Positions 33,729 through 42,900 are shown, numbered from the stretch's first letter. The stretch is DNA of 64,000 bases from Planctomycetota bacterium (GCA_021413735.1 JAIOPV010000158.1:1-64000); one strand, 5' to 3'. Program-made: numbers and translations. Notes: generated by a model not told the origin, from the sequence alone.

Positions 33729-35387
33729 CTACTCGTACTTCCAGTCCGGGTCGTCAGGGTGCTTCAAATCCCAGAGCGGTCGGCGACTCTTCACCGTCGG
33801 CACAACCTCGAAGTTATACGGCGGCGGCGGTGACGTCGTTGCCCATTCGAGCGTCCAGGCGTCCCAGGGGTCGTCGCCCGCAATGTCGCCCTTCCAGAGC
33901 GAAATTACGAGGTTGTGCGCGAAGATCAGATAGCTCGGTGCCTGGATGAATGCGCCGATCGTGGCGAGTTGGTTCCAGATTTCCCACGGTCGATCAGAGC
34001 CGTAGGTGTAGATGCGGCGCGGCATCCCGAGAATGCCTGCGAAGTGCATCGGGCCGAACGTCAGGATGAAGCCGATCAGGAACAGCCAGAATTGCCAGCA
34101 GGCGAGCCGTTCCGAGAGCATTCGTCCGGTGACCTTCGGATACCAGTAATGCACAGCCGAGAACACGCCGAACATCGTGCCACCGATCAGCACCCAGTGG
34201 AAGTGTGCCACCACGAAGTAGGTATCCGTTACCTGGAAGGTGATCGGGGCACACGCAAGGATCACGCCCGTGAGCCCACCGATCACGAACATCGACAGGA
34301 AGCCGAGCGCGAACAGCATCGGCGACTTCAGCACGAGTTTGCCACCGTAAACGGTCGCGAGCCAGTTAAAGAGCTTGATCCCCGTCGGCACACTCACAAG
34401 CATCGTTGCGCCAACGAAGAACAGGTCCAGCGTTCGGCTCATGCCGACCGAGAACATATGGTGTGCCCACACGCCAAAGCTGATGAACACGATGGCGGCG
34501 GTTGCGGCAGCCATGAATTCGTAGCCGAAAAGCACCTTCCGCGAGAACACCGGGATCACTTCCGAGATCATGCCGAACGCGGGCAGCACGAGGATGTATA
34601 CTTCCGGGTGCCCGAAGAACCAGAACAGGTGTTGCCAGAGATACGCCGAGCCGCCCGCCTGCGTGTCGAAGAAGTGCGACCCAAGTTGGCGGTCGAATTC
34701 GAGCATCGTCAGCGCGACGGTCAACGGCGGCATCACAATGATGATCTGCAGCGACGTCCAGAACATCACCCACACGAAGAACGGCACCTTCCGCAGCGTC
34801 ATGCCCGGACAACGCATACACAGAATCGTGGCGACGAAGTTGATCGCACCCGTTGAGGTGCCGATGCCGCTGACGATCAACCCAAGTGCCCAGCAATCGA
34901 CCCCCGGCCCACGAGCAAACGAGTTCTCGGTCAGCGGAGCATACGCGAACCAGCCAATCGCTGGTGGACCACCCGGCACCAGGAAGCTGAAGTAAACCAG
35001 CACCGCACCGAAGAATGTGGACCAGAAGCCAAAGGCGTTCATTCGTGGGAACGCCATGTCACGGGCACCGATCATCAACGGGACGGCGTAGTTCGCGATG
35101 CCGATGAGGATGGGCATTCCGACGAAGAACACCATCGTCGTGCCGTGCAGCGTGAAGAACTGGTTGAATGTGATCGGTTGCAAGATACTGAGTTGTGGTG
35201 CCCAGAGCTGAACCCGCATCAGGAGCGCGGCAGCCCCTCCAACAAGCAGGAAGAACACCGCCATGAGCACATACAGCACGCCGATTTTTTTGTGATCGAC
35301 GGTGACGAGCCATTCGTGGAGCGCAGCGGTCCACGGCGGTGGGCTTTCGCTCGGAGCGGGTGCGGATACTATCTCAGCGGTCGCCAT
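33729..35387 (-). CDS. ctaD: Cytochrome c oxidase subunit I
   Basis: This 552-residue haem-copper oxidase core has low-spin haem ligand His in FTLHGTTMVFF, CuB ligands in WFFGHPEVYILVLP (His and cross-linked Tyr, with the Glu of the A1 family D-channel) and HHMFSVGM, and haem a3/a ligands in VAHFHWVLIGG. This is a type A1, mitochondrial-like oxidase that reduces oxygen to water with proton pumping. ATG at 35387 with AGGA 7 bases upstream. Second gene of the operon, separated from coxB by a hairpin. Confidence 0.97.
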   Translation of the reverse strand: MATAEIVSAPAPSESPPPWTAALHEWLVTVDHKKIGVLYVLMAVFFLLVGGAAALLMRVQLWAPQLSILQPITFNQFFTLHGTTMVFFVGMPILIGIANYAVPLMIGARDMAFPRMNAFGFWSTFFGAVLVYFSFLVPGGPPAIGWFAYAPLTENSFARGPGVDCWALGLIVSGIGTSTGAINFVATILCMRCPGMTLRKVPFFVWVMFWTSLQIIIVMPPLTVALTMLEFDRQLGSHFFDTQAGGSAYLWQHLFWFFGHPEVYILVLPAFGMISEVIPVFSRKVLFGYEFMAAATAAIVFISFGVWAHHMFSVGMSRTLDLFFVGATMLVSVPTGIKLFNWLATVYGGKLVLKSPMLFALGFLSMFVIGGLTGVILACAPITFQVTDTYFVVAHFHWVLIGGTMFGVFSAVHYWYPKVTGRMLSERLACWQFWLFLIGFILTFGPMHFAGILGMPRRIYTYGSDRPWEIWNQLATIGAFIQAPSYLIFAHNLVISLWKGDIAGDDPWDAWTLEWATTSPPPPYNFEVVPTVKSRRPLWDLKHPDDPDWKYE

Positions 35388-35418
35388 GAGCGAGTCCTGT
35401 CAGTTGCAATCTGCCATC

Positions 35419-35496
35419 TTGCGAGCCACGGGGTTTATCCCCGTGGTCTGTTCTTCCCTTTAGCCAACCCACGGGGATAAACCCCGTGACTCGCAA
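35419..35496. repeat. 28-bp inverted repeat between coxB and coxA
   Basis: Arms 35419-35446 and 35469-35496 pair with one mismatch; each arm is itself nearly palindromic (CACGGGGTTTATCCCCGTG), so two small hairpins or one long one can form. The same unit recurs at 46141-46216. Within the operon it may change the subunit II to I ratio. Confidence 0.9.
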
Positions 35497-35507
35497 AACC
35501 GTTGATC

Positions 35508-36533
35508 TCACTTCAACGACTTCAGATAACCGATCACCGAGTTCATCTCTTTCTCGTTCAGCTCGAAGCCAGCCATCAGGCAGCCGGGTTTGATCGCGTT
35601 CGGACTGAACACCCACTTCCGCAAATTCTCGGGCGTGTTCTCGATCATCCCCGCCGCGAGCGTTTTGCGAGCCATCAAGTGCGTCAGGTCCGGGCCGAAG
35701 GTGCCGTTCACCCGCGTGTCCTGCTTGTCGCGAATCGTGTGGCAGTTCACGCACGACAGCGAGCGAAACGCGTTCTTGTCCGCGAGTGCAAGTTTGTCGG
35801 TCGGGTCGATCGCGGGTTTGGCTTCCGCGGCGAGGTACTTCTCGAAGTCTTCAGGCGATTCCACCACAACGCGAAGCAGCATGTTCGCATGCTGCGTGCC
35901 GCAGTACTCGGCGCACTGCCCCAGGAAAAGCCCGGGCTCGTTCGCCTGGAGCCACATCTGGTTCGAGCGCCCGGGAAGCAGGTCGGTCTTCCCGCCGAGC
36001 CTCGGCACCCAGAAGCTATGGCACACGTCGGCCGACTGGAGATTCAAGTACACGGGGCGCTGCGGTTGGCCTGGCGCACTGACCGGAATGTGCAGCTCGT
36101 TCGCTGTGGTGATGCCGAGTTCGCGGCCATCGTAGGAGTCGTAGCGATACTCCCACCACCACTGATGCCCGACCACGGTCACGTAAAGCGGCTTCGCCCC
36201 CGCGGGCGGCGTATCCGGGTCGGGGCGAACTTCCCACAGCACACGCCCGACCAACAGAACCAGCACGAAGACCACGATGCATGGCGCGACTGTCCAGGCG
36301 ATCTCGATGGGCTTGCTGCCGTAAACTTGCGGTGGTTCGGCATCCTCTCGATTTGCCCGTCGGCGACTCCGGACGAGAGCGTACACGAGAATGCCTTCGA
36401 CAAGCAGCAGGATGCCGCCCATGATGGCCAGGACAAGAATGAACAGACCCTTGATTGATTCAGCAGATGGGGACGCGGGTGAAAACGTGGACAGATTTTC
36501 GGGAGTGGTCGTTGCGGCAAGAACAGCCAACAT
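35508..36533 (-). CDS. ctaC: Cytochrome c oxidase subunit II with C-terminal cytochrome c (caa3 type)
   Basis: This 341-residue product has two N-terminal helices (about 28-50, 80-103), the WWWEYRYD aromatic patch and the CuA site: HSFWVP His, then QCAEYCGTQHANM providing Cys, Glu, Cys, His and Met. A class I cytochrome c domain follows with CVNCH and the axial Met in GCLMAGFEL. The fused haem marks a caa3 enzyme that can take electrons from the membrane-bound cytochrome c. ATG at 36533 with GAGGAA 5 bases upstream; the frame reads upstream but lacks a better signal. First gene of the operon. Confidence 0.96.
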   Translation of the reverse strand: MLAVLAATTTPENLSTFSPASPSAESIKGLFILVLAIMGGILLLVEGILVYALVRSRRRANREDAEPPQVYGSKPIEIAWTVAPCIVVFVLVLLVGRVLWEVRPDPDTPPAGAKPLYVTVVGHQWWWEYRYDSYDGRELGITTANELHIPVSAPGQPQRPVYLNLQSADVCHSFWVPRLGGKTDLLPGRSNQMWLQANEPGLFLGQCAEYCGTQHANMLLRVVVESPEDFEKYLAAEAKPAIDPTDKLALADKNAFRSLSCVNCHTIRDKQDTRVNGTFGPDLTHLMARKTLAAGMIENTPENLRKWVFSPNAIKPGCLMAGFELNEKEMNSVIGYLKSLK

Positions 36534-36652
36534 TGCGATTCCTCTTCGCCGTTCTGTCCCAGACTTTCGGTGCAAGGAACAGGATATGTGCGAGTCCGAT
36601 GGTGTGCAAGAATATACCGTTTATGTTGTGAAAGCTTGTGCGGGGGTGCATC

Positions 36653-37201
36653 GTGCGTGAATGTTCGGTGTGGGGTGTGCGAATTACGCGTTTGCTGTTG
36701 GTTGGTTTGCTGCTGACCCTCAGCGTGGAACCCGCACGAGCTGATGGCGGCACGGTTCGCGCGTCGGTTCGTAAAGGTCCGTGGCAGATCACGGTGTTCA
36801 CGTCACCGACACCATTACGGGCTGGCGCGATCGACGTGAGCGTTCTCGTTCAGAATGCAGCCACCGGGCAACCGGACAGCAGCGTTCGGGTGTGGGTTCG
36901 CGCAGAACCGCTGAACGAATCGACGCGCCGGATCGCTGAACGCGCCACGAAGGAGAACGCCACGAACAAGCTGCTCCTCGCGGCCGTGTTCGAGCTGTCG
37001 GAACCGGGTTGGTGGCATTTTCGCGTCACAATTTACCACGGCGACGACACGGAAGAGGTCGCGTTCGATCTGGAAGCGGGCGAACCGTTGCCGCGTTGGA
37101 TGTCGCTGGCGGGCTGGATTGCGTGGCCAGTGGGGGTGATTCTCGTGTTCGCAGTGCATCAACGATTGGTGCGGCGAAAGAACGCACGCAGACGCTTGTG
37201 A
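36653..37201 (+). CDS. Membrane-anchored FixH/YtkA-like protein
   Basis: This 182-residue product has an N-terminal signal (RITRLLLVGLLLTLSVEPARA), an Ig-like domain (ITVFTSPTPLRAGAIDVSVLVQNAATG, typical of FixH/YtkA-like sandwiches) and a C-terminal helix (WIAWPVGVILVFAVHQRL) with a basic tail inside. It diverges from coxB, sharing a promoter gap of about 120 bases, so a role in assembly or copper supply of the oxidase is plausible but only inferred. GTG at 36653 is preferred since GGGGG lies 7 bases upstream. Confidence 0.75.
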   Translation: MRECSVWGVRITRLLLVGLLLTLSVEPARADGGTVRASVRKGPWQITVFTSPTPLRAGAIDVSVLVQNAATGQPDSSVRVWVRAEPLNESTRRIAERATKENATNKLLLAAVFELSEPGWWHFRVTIYHGDDTEEVAFDLEAGEPLPRWMSLAGWIAWPVGVILVFAVHQRLVRRKNARRRL

Positions 37202-37281
37202 AAACTCAAACTGTGTTGGCGTTGCCGCGATTGCGGTTATTGAAATAGCATGTGTGTACCGCCAACCCGAAGGAATCGACA

Positions 37282-38496
37282 ATGACCACAGCCTCGCGCT
37301 TCAACATTGGCCTCCTCGAAGCTGCCCAGAAGGTGCCGGGTAAGCCTCGCCATAAGACCCGCGAGGTCAAGGTTGGCAACGTCGTCATTGGCGGAACGAA
37401 CCCCATCGTTGTGCAGTCGATGACCACCACCGACACGTTCGACGTCGAAGGCACCATCAAGCAGATTCTGGCTCTCGAAGAAGCCGGCTGTGAATTAGTT
37501 CGCGTTACCGTGCCGAAGCCCGAGGACGCCGGAGCACTGACGCAGATCAAGAACCGCATTGGCATCCCGTTGATCTGCGACATCCATTTCGATTACAAGA
37601 TGGCGCTCGCGGCTCTCGATCACCCCATCGACAAAATCCGCATCAACCCGGGTAACATCGGCGGGCACGATCGCTTCCGACAGGTGGTTCGCAAGGCGAA
37701 GGAACGCGGGCTTCCCATGCGAATCGGCGTGAACGCCGGCAGCCTCGAACGCGATTTGTGCGAGAAGTACGAGTTCCCCTGCCCTCCCGCAATCGTCGAG
37801 AGTGCCCTGCGATACATCGAAATGGCCGAGTCCGAAGGGTATCACGATATCGTCGTGTCCTTGAAGTCGTCGGATGTGCTGGTCGCGGTCGAAGCGTATC
37901 GGCTCTACGCGCAGTTGTGCGACTACCCGACACACATCGGCATCACGGAAGCCGGCAAGCCGCCGTATGCCGTGACGAAGAGTGCCGCGGGGCTGTCGCC
38001 GATTCTCCTCGATGGCATCGGCGACACGATCCGCATTTCGCTGCTCGGCGATCCCGTCCCGGAAATCGCAGCGGCGTTCGACATCCTGCAAGCCACGCAA
38101 CGCCGCGTTCGTCGACCAGAGTTGATCGCGTGCCCGACCTGCGGCCGCCTTGCGATCGACTTGGAGAAGATCATCGCGGAACTGGAAACACGACTGCAAG
38201 GGAAGCGTCTGCCGGTGAAGATTAGCGTGTTGGGCTGCGTGGTGAATGGCCCCGGCGAGGCTCGTGAAGCAGACATCGGCATCGCGGCTGGCAACGGTCA
38301 GGGCATGATCTTCCGCAATGGCGAAATGGTTCGTCGTGTCGCGGAAGCCGACATCGTGGAAGGGTTGATGGAAGAGTTGGCACGCTGGGAGAGCGAGAAC
38401 GCGGGGAAGATCGCAATGGCTAGCGGGGGACGTGAGTCTTCCGGTGCGGGCGTGGAAGGCATCGGTCGCCGGAAGCTGCCGGTGATTGCGGGATAA
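37282..38496 (+). CDS. ispG: (E)-4-hydroxy-3-methylbut-2-enyl-diphosphate synthase
   Basis: IspG (GcpE), the penultimate enzyme of the MEP isoprenoid pathway, reduces MEcPP to HMBPP using a 4Fe-4S cluster. The TIM barrel shows VKVGNVVIGGTNPIVVQSMTTTDT, DIHFDYKMAL and KIRINPGNIG. The C-terminal cluster domain has CPTCGR and the conserved VLGCVVNGPGEA. A short Gly/Ser-rich tail (GGRESSGAGVEG) ends the protein. ATG at 37282 with AAGGAA 7 bases upstream. 404 residues, the usual length for the short bacterial form. Other MEP genes are not here. Confidence 0.97.
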   Translation: MTTASRFNIGLLEAAQKVPGKPRHKTREVKVGNVVIGGTNPIVVQSMTTTDTFDVEGTIKQILALEEAGCELVRVTVPKPEDAGALTQIKNRIGIPLICDIHFDYKMALAALDHPIDKIRINPGNIGGHDRFRQVVRKAKERGLPMRIGVNAGSLERDLCEKYEFPCPPAIVESALRYIEMAESEGYHDIVVSLKSSDVLVAVEAYRLYAQLCDYPTHIGITEAGKPPYAVTKSAAGLSPILLDGIGDTIRISLLGDPVPEIAAAFDILQATQRRVRRPELIACPTCGRLAIDLEKIIAELETRLQGKRLPVKISVLGCVVNGPGEAREADIGIAAGNGQGMIFRNGEMVRRVAEADIVEGLMEELARWESENAGKIAMASGGRESSGAGVEGIGRRKLPVIAG

Positions 38497-38507
38497 CGGT
38501 TGGAATC

Positions 38508-38553
38508 TGCCGCTTGCGGCGTTGCACAATCGAGTGCAACGCCGCAAGCGGCA
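38508..38553. repeat. 20-bp perfect hairpin between ispG and purE
   Basis: Arms 38508-38527 and 38534-38553 are exact complements with a 6-base loop, followed by AAAAA on the plus strand. The core (TGCCGCTTGCGGCGT) matches the hairpin at 29148. It lies between two convergent genes and fits a two-way terminator. Confidence 0.9.
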
Positions 38554-38561
38554 AAAATGGC

Positions 38562-39074
38562 TTACTCCTTCCGCGGGTCCGAGTTATCGAGGACGGTCTG
38601 CGTCTGCTTCGCCCGGAACTCGCGGAGAGCCTCACGGATCTCGGGAGACTTCCCGGCGAGAATTGCAGCGGCAAAGAGGCCGGCGTTCACCGCTCCGGCC
38701 TTTCCGATGGCGAGCGTGCCGACTGGGATTCCCGCTGGCATCTGCACAATCGAGAGCAGCGAATCCACGCCTCGCAACACCGCCGATTCCACCGGCACGC
38801 CCAGCACCGGCAAGCACGTCTTCGCGGCACACATCCCTGGCAAGTGGGCCGCCCCACCAGCTCCCGCAATGATGACTTCGATGCCGCGAGCCTCGGCTTG
38901 TTCGGCGTACTGGAACAACAGGTCGGGCGTCCGGTGTGCTGACACCACGCGAACCTCGTGCGGCACCCCCAACTGCGTTAGCGTTTCGGAAGCGTGCTGC
39001 ATGGTGGACCAATCACTTCGGGAACCCATGATGATCCCGACACGCGGTTGCTCGGCGGTTGGTTCTTTGCTCAA
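38562..39074 (-). CDS. purE: 5-(carboxyamino)imidazole ribonucleotide mutase
   Basis: PurE class I converts N5-CAIR to CAIR in purine synthesis. Seen: [15 protein letters not shown] (active-site loop), VVSAHRTPD with the catalytic His, [21 protein letters not shown] and [22 protein letters not shown]. The TTG at 39074 is chosen because GGAG sits 6 bases upstream; the annotated frame extends only four codons further. It works with PurK, which lies 2.7 kb away on the other strand instead of in one operon. Confidence 0.95.
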   Translation of the reverse strand: MSKEPTAEQPRVGIIMGSRSDWSTMQHASETLTQLGVPHEVRVVSAHRTPDLLFQYAEQAEARGIEVIIAGAGGAAHLPGMCAAKTCLPVLGVPVESAVLRGVDSLLSIVQMPAGIPVGTLAIGKAGAVNAGLFAAAILAGKSPEIREALREFRAKQTQTVLDNSDPRKE

Positions 39075-39149
39075 GGTTATCTCCAAGCTAATCTTTCCAT
39101 AACCGACGCGGCGATTTTACCGTTGCGGGTGCGAGTTGCGAGACTGGCT

Positions 39150-40169
39150 ATGCCGAAACCAACCGGTGAGGGAGCGGCGCTACTCAAGGCGATTTGCGAT
39201 AACCCCGAAGAAGACACGCCGCGATTGGTGTATGCCGACTGGCTCGACGAGCAGGGTGGCGACGCGAACGTGGCTCGCGCCGAGTTCATCCGAATCCAGG
39301 TCGCGGAGGAAGCGAAGGGCGAAGTCCATTTGAACGAACGACCGAGGACGCCACGCGAAGACGAATTGTTCCGCAAGTGGTGCATGTCGCCCGAGTGGGA
39401 TGTGGAAATCTCTCGATATACCGGCGTGAGCGTTCATGTTCACCACTACGACCGTGGGTTCCCGTACCACGTCTACGCGAAGTCGGTGCGGTCATTCCTG
39501 AAGGCCGCTCCCGATTTGTACTCACGCATACCCGCAACGTGGGTTCGCTTCTCGACATTCACACCCCGAACAGCGATCGAACTTGCGAAGTCGCCATTCA
39601 TGAACCGCATCCGTTACCTCGATCAACTGAACGGCATCGGCGACGAAGAGTTGGAAGGGCTCGCAACGAGTCCGCACCTCGGCAACCTCACGAGGGTCGA
39701 TTTTGGAGGCGGACTGACGGCTCGGGGAATGCGACCATTCCTTCGCAATCCGAGCCTGACGCGAATGAAAACGTTCAGGCCGGGCTCTTGCTGGAAGGTG
39801 GGCCCCGACATGCTGCCGATGGTGCTCGAATGCGCGTCGGCACCGGTACTGGAAGATGTGAGCCTGAGGTCCATGCATCTGACGGCGGATTCCGGCCCGC
39901 ATCTCCTGGCGTTACTCCGGTTGCCCAAACTTGTCCGGTTGGACCTCGACGGCAACCAGATGGACGACGATCTCGGAAAGTTACTCGCTGGCATCGAACG
40001 AACCAAGCCACTCAGTGTGAACTTGGGCTTCAACCAGTTCACCGATGTTACCGGCGATGCGTTTCTTACTGGCTCGCTGTTCCGTTCGCAAATTGTCCGT
40101 GCGAATCTGCATGGAAACCAATTTTCGGACGAGATGAAGGCGAAGCTCAAGAATCGCTTTGGATTGTAA
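39150..40169 (+). CDS. TIGR02996-domain leucine-rich-repeat protein
   Basis: This 339-residue product starts with the TIGR02996 repeat-companion domain (ALLKAICDNPEEDTPRLVYADWLDE, then ARAEFIRIQ), a marker of Gemmata-type genomes. A loose Trp-rich segment follows, then ribonuclease-inhibitor-like LRRs in the C-terminal half: SLRSMHLTADSGPHLLALL, VRLDLDGNQMDDDLGKLL, VNLGFNQFTDVTGDAF and VRANLHGNQFSDEM. There is no signal peptide, so it is probably a cytoplasmic scaffold of unknown partner. ATG at 39150 is chosen at the domain start; the ribosome site is weak. Divergent from purE. Confidence 0.9.
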   Translation: MPKPTGEGAALLKAICDNPEEDTPRLVYADWLDEQGGDANVARAEFIRIQVAEEAKGEVHLNERPRTPREDELFRKWCMSPEWDVEISRYTGVSVHVHHYDRGFPYHVYAKSVRSFLKAAPDLYSRIPATWVRFSTFTPRTAIELAKSPFMNRIRYLDQLNGIGDEELEGLATSPHLGNLTRVDFGGGLTARGMRPFLRNPSLTRMKTFRPGSCWKVGPDMLPMVLECASAPVLEDVSLRSMHLTADSGPHLLALLRLPKLVRLDLDGNQMDDDLGKLLAGIERTKPLSVNLGFNQFTDVTGDAFLTGSLFRSQIVRANLHGNQFSDEMKAKLKNRFGL

Positions 40170-40176
40170 CCATGCC

Positions 40177-40210
40177 GCGTTTGCGGCTTCGCACGCGAAG
40201 CCGCAAACGC
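40177..40210. terminator. 16-bp hairpin between convergent genes
   Basis: GCGTTTGCGGCTTCGC (40177-40192) pairs exactly with 40195-40210 across a 2-base loop. It lies between the LRR protein and zwf, which converge. The sequence is related to the CCGCTTGCGG hairpins but shorter. Confidence 0.8.
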
Positions 40211-40219
40211 CAACTCCAG

Positions 40220-41683
40220 CTATCCGATCGGCTGCCACTTGCGACCCTCTGCTGCAAGCAGTTCCGTCGAGCAGTTCGGGCCTTCCGTGCCGACCGCGTA
40301 TGCCTCGGGTTGAATCGCGTCGCCACGCTCCGTCGCCGCGATAATCGGGTCCATGATCTCCCAGGCTCGTTCGATTTCGTCGGCTCGCATGAACAGAGCC
40401 GCGTCGCCCTGAATCCCGTCGAGCAACAGCCGCTCATACGCTTCCGGCAACGACTTCTCGTGATACGCATCCTTGTAATCGAACGAGAGGTCACGTGGTT
40501 GGAGATTCACCCCGTCCACGTCGGGCACCTTGGTCTGGAAGTTCAATTTAATGCCTTCGTTCGGCTGAATCATGATTGTGAGGTGATTGCAGCGCAGCAC
40601 CTCCCCCGGTGGCAACGGGAACATCAGGTGCGCTGGGCAACGGAACTGAATCATCACTTCGCTGTAACGATTCTTCAGCCCCTTCCCGGAGCGGAGGTAG
40701 AACGGCACGCCGTGCCAGCGACGGTTCTCAATTTCCAATCGTACAGCCGCGAAGGTTGGAGTTTTGGAGGTTGCAGGCACGCCCGGTTCCGCGTGGTAGC
40801 CCGTGTACTGACCGAGCGCCACACCCTTGCGGGCTTTCTCAATCGTCGGCACCGGGATCGCCGAAAGCACCTTCATCTTCTCGTTGCGAAGATTCTCCGC
40901 TGTGAACCGCGTCGGGTCTTCCATCGCCACCATCGTCATGATCTGCAGGATGTGGTTTTGCAGCATGTCCCGCATGACGCCGCTGCCGTCGTAGTACCCA
41001 CCGCGACGGCCAACAGTCACCTTTTCCGCGACCGTGATCTGAACGTGGTCGATGTACTGATAGTTCCACAGCGGCTCGAACAACGTGTTCGCGAAGCGGA
41101 ACACCAGGATGTTCTGGACCGTGTCTTTCCCGAGGTAGTGGTCGATGCGATAGAGTTGGTCTTCTCGCCAGTGCTTGTGCAGCGCTTCGTTCAGCGCAAC
41201 GGCAGTCTCGCGGTTGTGACCGAACGGCTTCTCGATAATGAGTCGGCGGAAGCCAGTGCTTTCGTTGTTCATTCCGGCGCTGCCGAGGTGGCCAGCGAGT
41301 TGCGGATAAATGTCGGGCGACACCGACAGATAGAACAACCGTCGACCGCCATTTGGGCCTTCGTTCGCCGTGAACCAATCCTGCAAGGGCTTCAGTCCCT
41401 CAAGTTTGGTGGCATCGGCTGCGACATAATGGATGCGCTTGGCGAACTCGGCCCACTTCGCAGGGTCGAACGAATCGCCGGCACCGGTGATTGCTTCCTG
41501 AACTTTCGGCGTGAGGTGATCGCGGAATGCATCGTCCGTGTACGCGGTGCGGGCCACGCCGAGAACCTTCGCCTCGGTTGGGAGGCGACCCTTCAGGGCC
41601 AGGTTGTACAAGGCAGGAATGAGCTTGCGGGATGTTAAATCCCCCGAAGCGCCGAAAATCACGACCGTCAGCGGCGATGCCAT
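40220..41683 (-). CDS. zwf: Glucose-6-phosphate 1-dehydrogenase
   Basis: This 487-residue NAD(P)-dependent enzyme makes 6-phosphogluconolactone, the entry step of the oxidative pentose phosphate pathway. Seen: coenzyme-binding GASGDLTSRKLIPAL, substrate-binding and catalytic RIDHYLGKD, IIEKPFGHN, and the C-terminal DALRL-like segment. ATG at 41683 with GAGG 7 bases upstream; the longer frame has no extra support. Divergent from purK with a gap of about 107 bases holding both promoters. No pgl or gnd gene lies nearby. Confidence 0.97.
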   Translation of the reverse strand: MASPLTVVIFGASGDLTSRKLIPALYNLALKGRLPTEAKVLGVARTAYTDDAFRDHLTPKVQEAITGAGDSFDPAKWAEFAKRIHYVAADATKLEGLKPLQDWFTANEGPNGGRRLFYLSVSPDIYPQLAGHLGSAGMNNESTGFRRLIIEKPFGHNRETAVALNEALHKHWREDQLYRIDHYLGKDTVQNILVFRFANTLFEPLWNYQYIDHVQITVAEKVTVGRRGGYYDGSGVMRDMLQNHILQIMTMVAMEDPTRFTAENLRNEKMKVLSAIPVPTIEKARKGVALGQYTGYHAEPGVPATSKTPTFAAVRLEIENRRWHGVPFYLRSGKGLKNRYSEVMIQFRCPAHLMFPLPPGEVLRCNHLTIMIQPNEGIKLNFQTKVPDVDGVNLQPRDLSFDYKDAYHEKSLPEAYERLLLDGIQGDAALFMRADEIERAWEIMDPIIAATERGDAIQPEAYAVGTEGPNCSTELLAAEGRKWQPIG

Positions 41684-41790
41684 GTGTGGGCCTCTGTGAA
41701 GGTGATGGTTCCAAGGGATCATGGTATGAGCGGAGGCGATTGCTATAAGTACCCGCGTGGCTGCGACACTCAGCGGAGCGAGAAAAACTG

Positions 41791-42900
41791 ATGCGAGTTG
41801 GCATTCTCGGCGGTGGGCAACTTGGACGTATGATCGCGCTGGCGGGCTACCCGCTCGGCGTCCGTTCCACCGTTCTCGAACCTGGCGAAGAATCGTCGGC
41901 AGGGCAAGTTTGCCCTCAAATTTCAGGCGAATTCGATGATTTCCGGGCGCTGTACGAACTCGCCCGAGCTTCCGATGTGGTCACCTTCGAGTTTGAGAAC
42001 GTGCCTGTCGAAAGTGCCCGCTGGCTCGCCGAACGGGTGCCGGTGTTCCCCCCGCCGCGGGCGCTGGAAGTGTCGCAAGAAAGACTCGCGGAGAAACAAT
42101 TCTTCGCGTCGCTCGGCATCCCGACGCCACCGTTTGCGGCGGTCGATTCGCGGGAACAGTTCGACGATGCTGTGACGAAGATCGGTTTGCCAGCCGTGCT
42201 GAAGACTCGTCGTTTCGGCTACGACGGCAAGGGGCAGGCAGTTCTGCGAACGCAAACGGATTGCGAAGTGGCATGGGCAAAGCTCGGTGGGCGTCCGCTG
42301 ATTCTCGAAGGATTCGTGCAATTCGATCGCGAGCTTTCGATCATCGCCGTGCGGGGTCGCAACGGACAGATCGCCACGTATCCGCTGATCGAGAATGTTC
42401 ACCGCGACGGTATTCTTCATCGGTCGATTGCACCCGCAGACAACCCAGGCGAAGAACTCAACGAACGAGCCGCGGAATATGCTTCGCGTGTGCTGTCGGA
42501 GTTGGATTACGTCGGTGTGCTAACCATTGAGTGGTTTCAGGATGGGCCGCGATTGCTCGCAAACGAAATGGCTCCGCGTGTTCACAATTCCGGGCACTGG
42601 ACGATTGACGCCGCGATCACGAGTCAGTTCGAGAACCATGTGCGAGCCGTGTGTGGGTTGCCGTTGGGTCGCTGTGATGCGGTCGGTCATTCGGCGATGT
42701 ACAACTTCATCGGTGCTGTGCCGTCCATCACGGAAGTGCTGGCGAATCCGGACGCGAAGTTGCACGTCTACGGCAAGAGCTTCCGTGCTGCTCGGAAGGT
42801 GGGGCATGTGACGCTACGAGCCGCGACCGCGGACGAACTTGCCGAGAAATTGCCGGAATGGGATCGGCAGTTCGAGCGTATATCTGGTGACGTCGTCTGA
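41791..42900 (+). CDS. purK: N5-carboxyaminoimidazole ribonucleotide synthase
   Basis: PurK uses ATP and bicarbonate to turn AIR into N5-CAIR, the substrate of PurE. This 369-residue ATP-grasp protein has N-terminal VGILGGGQLGRMIALA, ATP-binding KTRRFGYDGKGQ, EGFVQFDRELSII and the metal-binding ANEMAPRVHNSGHWT, with the usual ending for the family. ATG at 41791. In many bacteria purE and purK are adjacent; here zwf and an LRR gene separate them. Confidence 0.96.
   Translation: MRVGILGGGQLGRMIALAGYPLGVRSTVLEPGEESSAGQVCPQISGEFDDFRALYELARASDVVTFEFENVPVESARWLAERVPVFPPPRALEVSQERLAEKQFFASLGIPTPPFAAVDSREQFDDAVTKIGLPAVLKTRRFGYDGKGQAVLRTQTDCEVAWAKLGGRPLILEGFVQFDRELSIIAVRGRNGQIATYPLIENVHRDGILHRSIAPADNPGEELNERAAEYASRVLSELDYVGVLTIEWFQDGPRLLANEMAPRVHNSGHWTIDAAITSQFENHVRAVCGLPLGRCDAVGHSAMYNFIGAVPSITEVLANPDAKLHVYGKSFRAARKVGHVTLRAATADELAEKLPEWDRQFERISGDVV

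Noticed and set aside
39377-41638. Plus-strand frame of 753 codons over the LRR protein and zwf
   Set aside because: Overlaps the LRR gene in another frame and lies antisense to zwf; no recognisable domain.
38562-42900. purE and purK as a broken operon caused by insertion
   Set aside because: They are on opposite strands with three promoter or terminator regions between them, and no insertion trace; separation is common in bacteria.
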